7,593 nucleotides of DNA from Candidatus Woesearchaeota archaeon (GCA_023261345.1 JAHFPE010000030.1:1-7593); one strand, 5' to 3'. Counted from the first letter of the stretch, positions 1-6,325 are shown. A program made the numbers and translations. The notes: generated by a model not told the origin, from the letters alone.

Positions 1-1942
1 TAGGAGAAATTACATAGGATCTTCGTACACCCCCATATCGTCCTGGAAGAGTGGCGAGAACTACAGCGCAAGAGTAAGTAAGTAAATTTCTTTGCACTAA
101 GTTTTGCACAAGAGGCGGAAGACTTAGAAAAGCAAATGCTTCTCGCACAAGCTCTTCTCTTTTTCCAAGAATGCGGCTGAATGCAGATATTGAAATGGGC
201 GAAGTAGTTTCTCCTTGGATTTTTTTGTATAGTAAGAACCAATGTTCTGCACGCTCTGAAGGAGAGAAGGGTTTTTGTGAGTCTTCAGTAATTTGCAATA
301 TTACTCTATCAAATGGTTCAAGGTTGCTGATATTTATGCATCGTAACGTAGGAATTCCGGCAAGAGTTGCTGCACGGAATCTACGATGTCCAGTAATGAT
401 TTTGTACATGCCATTCTCGGCATTTTCAATAAGTATTGGCTCTATTTGTCCTGTTGAAGCCAAACTCGCTGATAGGAGATCAAGACTTTCTTTGCTAAAT
501 GTCGTGCGCACATTCGTGTCTGCTTCAATAAGTCTGGTTCTTTCAACAGTAATGAGATCGTGCTTACGAATATATGACGGAGCGTATGTTGATGCAGAAA
601 GAGAACTTGATCCTCGCGCGTTAATCGTACGTTCTTGTACAGAACGTTCTGAGTGTGTGCAAAAGTATTTTCCTGTCTTCAAAAGTGCATCTTCAAGTTG
701 TTTGAAGGCTGGTTTGAGAGGGGTTGCACTCGAAAAGAATCTGTTAAATTCAGGATCCATACCTGCGAATACTGAAACAATACTTAATACGCGATACGCA
801 TTGTCCAAAACAGTATAGTATCGTGCACGTTCTTCCACATATCTTGTGTCTATTGCAGGAAGAATTGGTCTCCCAAATAAATCTCTTGGTAAAGTTTGTA
901 GAAGTATCTCTCTGTTTATTGTTCGGCTGAATGCGGCCCGATTTCTTAAGAAGTATAATCTCTTTTCTTCTTGCGGTAATTCTTGTGTGTCTGCTCTTAG
1001 CGCAACTTCAGTCTCAGAACTTAAAACCTCACTATCAGATTTTGAGTGGGCAAGGCCCAGAATGTCTTGAATTTGTTGAATTGCTTTACCGTTGTACGTA
1101 CGCAGCAATTCAGAAGGACTCTGACCCGAACAGAACTCTGTTCTAATTTGTCCTAAAATGTTCGGATTAAATCCTACTTGACCTAGCGGACAGAACTCAT
1201 TTACGAGATCGTCTAGTTGTTCGACTCCCATTTTCTTTTGAACTGCTTCTCGAATAAGAATATGCTGCTGTTCGTAATTTGTTATTTTCCCAATAATTGC
1301 TGCAAGAACATACGGAATCTTTCCATCTCGAATTTCTTTTTTGGTTGTTTCGTTAAGATTGCGGTACTGAAGTGCACGTGAAATCTCGAGTTCCGATCGT
1401 CCTAGAACTTGCGCAAGAAGCGTTTTTGGAATGTGCTTTTCTTTTGCGGCAGCAATCAAAGAATCATAGGCAAGTACAATTCCTTCGGCAATCTCATGCT
1501 GCGCAATGGCCTCCTGAGAATCTTCAGCAAGTTGAATTGCAAGACGCTGCGTTGTTGTCAATCCCTGCACGACTTGGCAAGGGATCTGCTCCATTCCTGC
1601 TCTCCAGCACGCTTCATAGCGACGGTGACCAACAACGATAAGATAACAAGGAGATTTTAATGAACGCTTTTTTCCATTCCCATATTTTCTACTGAATTCT
1701 TTTGAAATAAGGTGATCGAAACGATGAAGCATAGCAGTTAAGCTTTCATTTTCAAGATCTTCCTTTTCCAATTGCTGAACAAGAATGGGTTTTAACAACC
1801 CGTTTGCTTTAATTGAATTCCCAAGATGCATGATGTCTTCAAGATTAAAGTGACGACGTGGTTGTGTGAGATCTCCGTAAATTCGCGATGATTCTAACTC
1901 TTGGATCTTTGCGTTAGTAAGTATATCTACAGTTCTAACCAT
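1..1942 (-). CDS. Tandem (double) ParB/Spo0J-like DNA-binding protein, 3' end beyond window
   Basis: The minus-strand frame is open from an ATG at 1942 to the window edge (647 codons, no stop), so the C-terminus is missing. Two ParB-like modules are visible. Module 1 (about residues 16-220) has a QPRRHF start, SIKANGLLKPILV, a GHRRYEA box (105-111), an AEDSQ box (139-143) and a helix-turn-helix near 173-196. Module 2 (about 463-635) repeats this order with NVRTTF, LASTGQIEPILI, GHRRFRA (518-524), TEDSQKPFSPSERAE (552-566) and a helix-turn-helix near 584-606. In ParB proteins the GxxRxxA and ENxQR-type boxes form the CTP pocket, and the helix-turn-helix reads parS. A linker of about 240 residues, with a Ser-rich stretch (445-451), separates the modules. 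ParB proteins normally carry one such module. No ParA gene is in view. Chromosome or plasmid partition is possible, and so is a transcriptional role. The ParB-family call is confident; the biological role is inferred. Confidence 0.9.
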   Translation of the reverse strand, partial: MVRTVDILTNAKIQELESSRIYGDLTQPRRHFNLEDIMHLGNSIKANGLLKPILVQQLEKEDLENESLTAMLHRFDHLISKEFSRKYGNGKKRSLKSPCYLIVVGHRRYEACWRAGMEQIPCQVVQGLTTTQRLAIQLAEDSQEAIAQHEIAEGIVLAYDSLIAAAKEKHIPKTLLAQVLGRSELEISRALQYRNLNETTKKEIRDGKIPYVLAAIIGKITNYEQQHILIREAVQKKMGVEQLDDLVNEFCPLGQVGFNPNILGQIRTEFCSGQSPSELLRTYNGKAIQQIQDILGLAHSKSDSEVLSSETEVALRADTQELPQEEKRLYFLRNRAAFSRTINREILLQTLPRDLFGRPILPAIDTRYVEERARYYTVLDNAYRVLSIVSVFAGMDPEFNRFFSSATPLKPAFKQLEDALLKTGKYFCTHSERSVQERTINARGSSSLSASTYAPSYIRKHDLITVERTRLIEADTNVRTTFSKESLDLLSASLASTGQIEPILIENAENGMYKIITGHRRFRAATLAGIPTLRCINISNLEPFDRVILQITEDSQKPFSPSERAEHWFLLYKKIQGETTSPISISAFSRILGKREELVREAFAFLSLPPLVQNLVQRNLLTYSCAVVLATLPGRYGGVRRSYVISP

Positions 1943-1964
1943 CTATCGATTGAGTAGTAGTGGA

Positions 1965-1973
1965 TTCTTAACT
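1965..1973 (-). promoter_or_regulatory. Weak candidate TATA element for the ParB gene
   Basis: Read on the minus strand this is GTTAAGAAT, centred about 27 bases before the ATG at 1942. That is the same spacing as at the better promoters in this window. The match to an archaeal TATA box is poor. T-rich and TATTTAAA sequences further upstream (1988-2007) could instead give a leader of about 25 bases or more. No Shine-Dalgarno sequence stands out before the ATG. Confidence 0.25.
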
Positions 1974-1998
1974 CTTAGGGAGATGGAAAAATAAAACC

Positions 1999-2006
1999 TT
2001 TAAATA
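1999..2006 (+). promoter_or_regulatory. TATA box for the gene at 2028
   Basis: TTTAAATA is a near-consensus archaeal TATA box. Its centre is about 25 bases before the ATG at 2028, so transcription should begin at or next to the start codon and the mRNA should be leaderless. The A-rich stretch just upstream (AAAACC) could serve as the BRE. No Shine-Dalgarno sequence lies before the ATG, which agrees with leaderless initiation. Confidence 0.7.
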
Positions 2007-2027
2007 CGCCCGGACATTTGCAATCAC

Positions 2028-2564
2028 ATGAACTGCCTAGATGACGTAATTCGTGTTGTTTCTGATGCTGCAAAAAGTGATCTTGTAAATTTATCTGGTA
2101 TGAAAACGTGGGAACCGTTTGTTGCAGAACATGGTGATGGAAAATATCTTGAATTAAAAGGCGGATACATGTTCTTTTTGCCCCGGTCAGATAAGTGTGC
2201 AAATCCTTCTCTTACGCATTACGTTCGTTCAGCTGAAAATGAAGATCATTATTTTTTTACTGAACGAGATGGGAGAATAGATGTTGGTTATAGTGTAAAT
2301 TTCACGACAGCAGATACAGAATTAAACGTACTGAATTCTGGAGGCGTGTTATCAAGAGAGCTCGCGGGTATGCTTAAACTCAATTTGGCTGAACGGCGAA
2401 CTGCTGATTCCGTTCGCCCTCTTTCTTCGCATTCAGGAGATCCTTCGTCATCTTCCTTTGTTTTGAATTTTAGTCTTACATTTGATAAAGAAAAAGCGTG
2501 CAAATCGATTACTGAATTCTTGATCTACAGAGCAGGACTTGATGATAAAGCTAGATCAGTGTAA
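2028..2564 (+). CDS. Hypothetical protein, 178 residues
   Basis: I do not recognise a family for this protein. It has no signal peptide or membrane segment. It looks like a soluble mixed alpha/beta protein, with an N-terminal helix (1-20), strand-rich stretches (39-51, 74-93, 143-152), a Ser-rich low-complexity loop (133-143) and a C-terminal helix (154-169). The ATG start is supported by the TATA box at 1999-2006 with leaderless spacing. The gene is divergent from the double-ParB gene across 85 bases, so the two may share regulatory DNA. Its stop overlaps the end of the convergent toxin-fold gene by 9 bases. No catalytic motif is obvious. Reality as a gene is likely, given the promoter and the ordinary soluble-protein composition; function is unknown. 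Confidence 0.75.
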   Translation: MNCLDDVIRVVSDAAKSDLVNLSGMKTWEPFVAEHGDGKYLELKGGYMFFLPRSDKCANPSLTHYVRSAENEDHYFFTERDGRIDVGYSVNFTTADTELNVLNSGGVLSRELAGMLKLNLAERRTADSVRPLSSHSGDPSSSSFVLNFSLTFDKEKACKSITEFLIYRAGLDDKARSV

Positions 2565-3134
2565 ATCAATTTCGTCATGTTTCACAACTCGTTCAAATAT
2601 CACCCGATTATTATTTCTGTCTACAAAATAAAGAATTCGAATATTCTGATTAACTCTTGCATGCAGAAATCCTTTTAGCGCATGGTGAAGAAGACCATGA
2701 AGATGCGGGTTAAAATTAGGGGAATTCATAGTATCGTCCTCTGTTCTTTCTATCAAACGAGTCAACGAGGAAAAAGATTTTTTTTCTTTTAGATACTGCT
2801 CAGTGTAAACTTTATTCGAACACCCAAGATACGTGGGTTGCTTTTGTAGAACTGGCTGTTCAAATCTGTGTACCTTATCAAGTATTGCAATTAGTCTTGG
2901 CCAAATGTCACTTGGCAAATTTTCTGGGTTTGGAATGGCAGATTGAATTCCAATTAACACACTATTTAGCAGTACTAGTAATTCCTCTCGTTTTACCTGA
3001 TCAGGAACAAGAGTTAGCTGCTGTCTTGCAGTTAGAAGTATTTTTTGCAGACTCAAAAGAGGTATTGTTGCATTGTTCTTACAACCAATTGCAGTATATA
3101 GAGTATCATACAACGGTTTAACTCTTTCGTCCAT
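2556..3134 (-). CDS. Protein with RelE/ParE-toxin-like C-terminal domain
   Basis: This 192-residue protein has two parts. Residues 1-100 are a helical N-terminal region with no family I recognise. Residues 108-192 resemble the RelE/YafQ/ParE toxin fold: VYTEQYLKEKKSF, a HALKGFLHARVN segment, then IRILYFVDRNNNRVIFERVVKHDEI. The last part fits the family pattern of a basic strand, R-I-L-Y, an acidic turn, hydrophobic strands and a terminal KHDE. RelE-family toxins cleave mRNA in the ribosome; ParE proteins target gyrase. Toxins of this fold are usually 85-110 residues, so the extra half is unusual. The ATG overlaps the dph6 stop as TAATG, implying co-transcription and reinitiation. No separate antitoxin gene flanks it; the N-terminal half might have a regulatory role, which is speculation. 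Activity is unproven. Confidence 0.7.
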   Translation of the reverse strand: MDERVKPLYDTLYTAIGCKNNATIPLLSLQKILLTARQQLTLVPDQVKREELLVLLNSVLIGIQSAIPNPENLPSDIWPRLIAILDKVHRFEQPVLQKQPTYLGCSNKVYTEQYLKEKKSFSSLTRLIERTEDDTMNSPNFNPHLHGLLHHALKGFLHARVNQNIRILYFVDRNNNRVIFERVVKHDEIDLH

Positions 3135-3856
3135 TACATGCGTAATTGAGAAGCAGTATTTATTTGTTTATCGATTTTTGGAACAACGCACAGCTTGTCA
3201 ACAATGAGGTGTCCGGCACATTCTGATTCCATCATAGTATGAAATTTTTGTATTTGGATTGCGTTCTTGAAAATTGGTCCATCAAGTGTTAGAGTGTCGT
3301 AGTATCCGCCTTCTCCACCGACGTGAAAACCAAATCTTGCACTTTTTGCAAAAAACTCTTTGATGTTATCTTTTGTTAGTACATGGCCAAGATCTTGCTT
3401 GCCAAGTCCGTCTGAAGCAACTTGTGTAATCATAAAAGTGTAACCTTTATCTAGCATTTCGAGCATGACCTTGTCGTGGTCATTTCCTGCGTGTGCTGCA
3501 AAGACTTCAATGTGGAGTGGCATGAGTGCTTGTTGAATGCTTCGTAATTGTGTTTCTTGCAATCCAACTCCACCTAGTACAACTGCATCTACGTGTGGCT
3601 CTCGTTCAACAATTGCGCGAACGATTGCTGCTTCTTGGTCTGGATTGGCAATTGCGCATGACGTGAGAATATGACGTAAACCGATTTGTGCTGCAAGAAT
3701 GGGTGTGTGTTCAACTGTTGCGAAATGAAACAAATAGCAGTCTGTTCGCGTTGGTTTTACTGAAAGCAAGTATTCAATGTTCCATCCGCGCGAAAGACAG
3801 TAATCAATTGCAAATGTGCTATCTTTACCGCCTGAAAACATAACTGCAACGTTCAT
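3134..3856 (-). CDS. dph6: Diphthine--ammonia ligase (Dph6-type ATP pyrophosphatase)
   Basis: Dph6 catalyses the last step of diphthamide synthesis: the ATP-dependent amidation of diphthine on a histidine of elongation factor 2. The 240-residue length suits the archaeal family. An N-type PP-loop, SGGKDS, sits at residues 8-13 after the first strand. SVKPTRTDCYLFH (32-44) corresponds to the family segment after helix 1. The C-terminal signature GEGGYYDTLTLDGPIF (181-196) is characteristic. The ATG at 3856 puts the PP-loop at the usual distance from the N-terminus, and the TATA octamer at 3879-3886 is about 27 bases upstream. An out-of-frame ATG four bases upstream yields only a short peptide. 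The stop overlaps the start of the next gene as TAATG. The protein is cytosolic. The remaining uncertainty is confusion with other PP-loop ligases of this superfamily. Confidence 0.92.
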   Translation of the reverse strand: MNVAVMFSGGKDSTFAIDYCLSRGWNIEYLLSVKPTRTDCYLFHFATVEHTPILAAQIGLRHILTSCAIANPDQEAAIVRAIVEREPHVDAVVLGGVGLQETQLRSIQQALMPLHIEVFAAHAGNDHDKVMLEMLDKGYTFMITQVASDGLGKQDLGHVLTKDNIKEFFAKSARFGFHVGGEGGYYDTLTLDGPIFKNAIQIQKFHTMMESECAGHLIVDKLCVVPKIDKQINTASQLRM

Positions 3857-3878
3857 CCATCAAATTTACCTCAGGTGG

Positions 3879-3886
3879 TTTATAAA
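3879..3886 (-). promoter_or_regulatory. TATA box for the dph6 operon
   Basis: The octamer TTTATAAA is centred about 27 bases before the dph6 ATG at 3856, which suits a leaderless or nearly leaderless transcript. It is palindromic and lies between divergent genes. It could therefore also drive + strand transcription towards the gene at 3950, with a leader of about 40-60 bases. A GAGGT sequence lies upstream of the dph6 start, but its spacing suits an out-of-frame ATG better than the dph6 ATG. Confidence 0.65.
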
Positions 3887-3949
3887 GCTAGCGAAATCGT
3901 TTTGGTTTGTCATGATTTTGTTTCGACAAATGCACCAAAGACTTAAGAG

Positions 3950-4747
3950 GTGCGAGACGCGATTCGAAAGATGCCAGATGATCAAAAGAACGCAATTAAC
4001 CAACTTCCACAAATTGGATCTCTAATTGTAAGTGTGCCTGTTGTTACTCCTTGGAAGATCTTGCCCTTCAAATTCCAACGAGCGGATGGGTCTACGTGTA
4101 AAACAGATGATGATACATCAGTTAGTGCGTCTTCGGCACATAAATTAGATTGGGAATACGGTAGTGCACCGAGTGCAAAAGGAAGATTCCATTTGTATCC
4201 CGAATACATTGATTGTGAATGCTTTCCACTCGCTTTACTGCTTCCCGGAAGAGAAATTCAGTTGATAGAGAAATGTTACGAAGTGCTAAACATACTACGA
4301 AATAAGGATTCAAATGATGATCTAGCGAAAGAGAGCCAGATCTCGGATGCTAGTTTTTTTCGTTTATTGTATCGCAAAAATGAGAAAGGAAGCAAGTTCC
4401 CGCTATTACAAAGTTTTCAAAACATAGTTCAATATGGACCTGCTAAAACCTGGGATTCTCTTGATAAACACCTTCATCAACTTGCACGCAATTACGAAGA
4501 GCTCGCAAAAGATCTTGCACATCCTCCTCTATTGAATGCGGAGCTTACAGGGACTCTTATTGCCAATCAAGGAACACCGTACAAAGCAGATTTTTATCAT
4601 TCACTTTCCACAGGTTCGTATGGGTCAAATACCCCTGTACATATTTGCGCTGCCGACGGTCTTTTGAGTCGAATGCTTCCAAGAAATGGTTGGACAAAAA
4701 ATCCGAAAAATCCTTGGATAAGAAAAGCAAGCCAGCAAACTTTATAA
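3950..4747 (+). CDS. Hypothetical protein, 265 residues
   Basis: I do not recognise a family. The sequence looks soluble and cytosolic, with no signal peptide or clear membrane helix. Visible pieces are a hydrophobic strand region (22-42), a Ser/Asp-rich loop (48-62), WEYGSAPSAKGRFHLYPEYIDCECFPLALLLPG (68-100), helices near 103-117 and 169-190, and a Trp/Pro/Asn-rich C-terminus (248-257). The longest frame starts at GTG 3950, because TAA at 3944 blocks anything earlier. ATG 3971 (residue 8) is a serious alternative: a weak CTTAAGA element lies about 26 bases before it, and nothing TATA-like sits at that distance from the GTG. The AGAGGTG around 3947-3953 is too far from the ATG to be a normal ribosome binding site. 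The stop codon lies inside the TATA box of the eS17 gene. The gene is probably real; its role is unknown. Confidence 0.75.
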   Translation: MRDAIRKMPDDQKNAINQLPQIGSLIVSVPVVTPWKILPFKFQRADGSTCKTDDDTSVSASSAHKLDWEYGSAPSAKGRFHLYPEYIDCECFPLALLLPGREIQLIEKCYEVLNILRNKDSNDDLAKESQISDASFFRLLYRKNEKGSKFPLLQSFQNIVQYGPAKTWDSLDKHLHQLARNYEELAKDLAHPPLLNAELTGTLIANQGTPYKADFYHSLSTGSYGSNTPVHICAADGLLSRMLPRNGWTKNPKNPWIRKASQQTL

Positions 4748-4748
4748 A
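4741..4748 (+). promoter_or_regulatory. TATA box for the eS17-alba operon
   Basis: TTTATAAA, the same octamer as at dph6, is centred about 26 bases before the eS17 ATG at 4771. This implies a leaderless transcript. The TAA stop of the upstream hypothetical gene (4745-4747) is part of the box, so its last codons and this promoter constrain each other. Confidence 0.7.
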
Positions 4749-4770
4749 CCCAACCTGCGTTCGGTCAAAG

Positions 4771-4956
4771 ATGGGACGTATTAAAACAAAACTTATCAAG
4801 CGCCTAACATTTCAACTCATCAAAGACCGTAAGCAAGAATTCTCAAAAGACTTCAATCAAAACAAAGAAGTTGTTGGCAAGCACTTAAGCGTTTCGAGCA
4901 AGAGAATTCGTAATGCTGTTGCAGGCTACGTCACGCGCCGTATTAAACAGGCATAG
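4771..4956 (+). CDS. rps17e: Small ribosomal subunit protein eS17 (S17e)
   Basis: The product is a 61-residue basic protein of the 30S subunit, shared by archaea and eukaryotes and absent from bacteria. The start MGRIKTKLIKRL, the central FSKDFNQNKEVV and the C-terminal SKRIRNAVAGYVTRR are family-typical, and the length suits archaeal members. The frame is open upstream to 4645, which would add 42 residues. Those are not family-like and overlap the upstream gene. ATG 4771 is chosen because the conserved MGR start and the TATA spacing both fit. The alba gene follows after two bases, so the two genes form one operon. The upstream gene is on the same strand, but the TATA box gives eS17 its own promoter. 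Confidence 0.95.
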   Translation: MGRIKTKLIKRLTFQLIKDRKQEFSKDFNQNKEVVGKHLSVSSKRIRNAVAGYVTRRIKQA

Positions 4957-4958
4957 AA

Positions 4959-5258
4959 ATGGAAAAAATCATTTTTGTGGGCGGGAAGCCAGTGATGAAT
5001 TATGTGACGAGTATCGTCATGCAATTTACTGCACATGGCATGAATGAAGTTGCGATTAAGGCAAGAGGGCAATTTATTTCAAGAGCAGTTGATTCTGCAG
5101 AAGTTGCAACAAAACGATTTCTTCAAGGACAAGTTGGAGTAAAAAATATCACGATAAACAGCGAAGAGTTCAAGAACGAATCTGGAAAACAAGTGCGCGT
5201 GAGTACTATTGAGATTTTGCTTTCTCGCGTGCCTTCCGGCGGCGCTCCTGCTGCATAA
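4959..5258 (+). CDS. alba: Alba family DNA/RNA-binding chromatin protein
   Basis: Alba is a small dimeric archaeal protein that coats DNA and RNA. This 99-residue copy carries the family signatures GGKPVMNYV (8-16), the VAIKARGQFISRAVDSAEVATKRF core (31-54) and the terminal strand VSTIEILLSR (81-90). The family motif is usually GKKP. Here the first of the two lysines is Gly9 and the second is Lys10. In Sulfolobus Alba the equivalent of position 9 is Lys16, the acetylated residue. The tail VPSGGAPAA (91-99) extends past the usual end of the fold. The ATG lies two bases after the eS17 stop with no strong Shine-Dalgarno sequence, suggesting coupled translation. The last 17 codons overlap the opposite-strand kinase gene by 53 bases. 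Confidence 0.95.
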   Translation: MEKIIFVGGKPVMNYVTSIVMQFTAHGMNEVAIKARGQFISRAVDSAEVATKRFLQGQVGVKNITINSEEFKNESGKQVRVSTIEILLSRVPSGGAPAA

Positions 5259-6240
5259 ACTTGTAGTATTCCTTACCGTATGGTTTTGATGTTGGACGAT
5301 GATCGATCAGTCCATATTCTCTTTCAAACAATGAAAGCGCAAACCCCAAATCATGATGCAATTCTTCTGTAGACGTATACCTGTCTGCAGGGTTGTGTCT
5401 GAGACATCGTTTCATGATGCGAAGGATTGACGCATGAATACCCCAATGTCCGGGAATTTCAAATTTAAGCCGATCTGCATCAAATTCATGTGTTCTATCC
5501 ATGCGAATGTTATCATACTCGTCATCGAAGTCTCTTTGGTCTCTACATCTACTTTTGAGTATTCTAAGTTCTCGTTCACTACAATTGATGAGTGGTGTGC
5601 CTGTTAACATTCGATATAATGTTGCTCCAACACCCCAATGATCTGTTTGAATGCACGTCGCCGTAGCATCATTATTAACCTGTTCTGGAGCCGCATATCC
5701 AAGAGTGCCTAGGTTCGCCTCGAGCAAGTCGTTTCCGATTCGATGCGCAATACCAAAATCAATGAGTTGAAAATATCCATCTTCATTAAGAAGTGCGTTT
5801 TTTGGTTTTATGTCTCTGTGAATAATTCCATTATCGTGTAAAACTTCAAGATCTGCTGCGATGTGTACTGCTGCAGTAAGTGCAATGCCAACGCGTTTAG
5901 GTAAATATGTGGGAAGTCTTCGAGGATCAAAAACTCTGTGGCAATCAATACCTGGAATGTATTCTAAAGAAAAACAGTATGGAGAAAGATCAGGTACATT
6001 CGAACGAAGTTGCGGCTGCCATGCGACAGAATCCAAAAAAAAAGGACGCCAATCATGCTTATTTAAGTCTTGAATGAGCGCGGCTTCCTCTTTTCCCGCG
6101 CGTATTTGATCGTCACAAAAAAATTTGAGAACTACATCTGTCTTGCGTACCCGATCCCATGCACGGTACACCCCTGCGTTAGACCTCGGTAGAAGTACTT
6201 TTCCAGTTCTGTATGTATTAAATGGTCTATCTTCGCTCAC
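5206..6240 (-). CDS. Hanks-type serine/threonine protein kinase
   Basis: This 344-residue protein has a nearly complete set of eukaryotic-type kinase motifs: VVLKFF with the ATP-anchoring Lys39, a probable helix-C Glu near 51-52, catalytic HRDIKPKN (141-148, Asp143), DFG (161-163), GTLGYAAPE (178-186), DHWGVG (200-205) and the late Arg287. It is an RD kinase with Thr179 as a candidate activation-loop site. The glycine loop is degenerate: LLPRSNAGVYRA (16-27) keeps only one glycine. No membrane segment or sensor domain follows; the domain ends near 303, and a basic tail (RRRKAREKAK, 333-342) closes the protein. It is therefore probably cytosolic. The start is GTG 6240, supported by a TATA element about 27 bases upstream. 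Substrates are unknown. The 3' end overlaps alba by 53 bases. Confidence 0.92.
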   Translation of the reverse strand: MSEDRPFNTYRTGKVLLPRSNAGVYRAWDRVRKTDVVLKFFCDDQIRAGKEEAALIQDLNKHDWRPFFLDSVAWQPQLRSNVPDLSPYCFSLEYIPGIDCHRVFDPRRLPTYLPKRVGIALTAAVHIAADLEVLHDNGIIHRDIKPKNALLNEDGYFQLIDFGIAHRIGNDLLEANLGTLGYAAPEQVNNDATATCIQTDHWGVGATLYRMLTGTPLINCSERELRILKSRCRDQRDFDDEYDNIRMDRTHEFDADRLKFEIPGHWGIHASILRIMKRCLRHNPADRYTSTEELHHDLGFALSLFEREYGLIDHRPTSKPYGKEYYKFMQQERRRKAREKAKSQ

Positions 6241-6262
6241 AAGTACACCGAGGTCGTATGTG

Positions 6263-6271
6263 TTTTTAAAT
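6263..6271 (-). promoter_or_regulatory. TATA box for the kinase gene
   Basis: On the minus strand this reads ATTTAAAAA, centred about 27 bases before the GTG at 6240. The spacing repeats that of the dph6 and eS17 promoters. It supports GTG 6240 as the start of a leaderless transcript. Confidence 0.6.
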
Positions 6272-6295
6272 GTTATTCGAATTGCGTCGTAACCC

Positions 6296-6304
6296 TTTTA
6301 AGTA
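6296..6304 (+). promoter_or_regulatory. Candidate TATA box for the gene at 6326
   Basis: TTTTAAGTA is centred about 26 bases before GTG 6326 and about 41 before ATG 6341, so it favours the GTG as a leaderless start. It lies in the 85-base divergent region shared with the kinase promoter. The match to consensus is moderate. Confidence 0.45.
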
Positions 6305-6325
6305 ACAAGCGAGTGTAGTTCACTG

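Noticed and set aside
171..818. A 215-codon + strand open frame, and shorter ones at 846-1660
   Set aside because: They lie antisense to the continuous double-ParB frame, which has recognisable domains. Their translations are Ser/Arg/Cys-rich and match no family.
1373..1385. CACGTGAAA, resembling half of a bacterial parS site
   Set aside because: Only about 10 of 15 defined positions match the bacterial consensus, the left half does not fit, and it lies within the ParB coding sequence. Chance is a sufficient explanation.
2771..2790. A T-rich run that could be an archaeal terminator
   Set aside because: It lies inside the toxin-fold coding sequence, where it encodes Lys/Ser residues, and is not at the end of any gene.
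2885..3121. A 78-codon + strand frame opposite the toxin-fold gene, considered as a possible antitoxin
   Set aside because: It is a shadow of the minus-strand gene, with no promoter or ribosome binding site and a Leu/Val-rich translation unlike known antitoxins.
4645..4770. A 42-residue N-terminal extension of eS17
   Set aside because: The extension overlaps the upstream gene and lacks family similarity. The conserved MGR start at 4771 has a correctly placed TATA box.
5861..6073. A 70-codon + strand frame inside the kinase region
   Set aside because: It is antisense to well-conserved kinase motifs and has no independent support.
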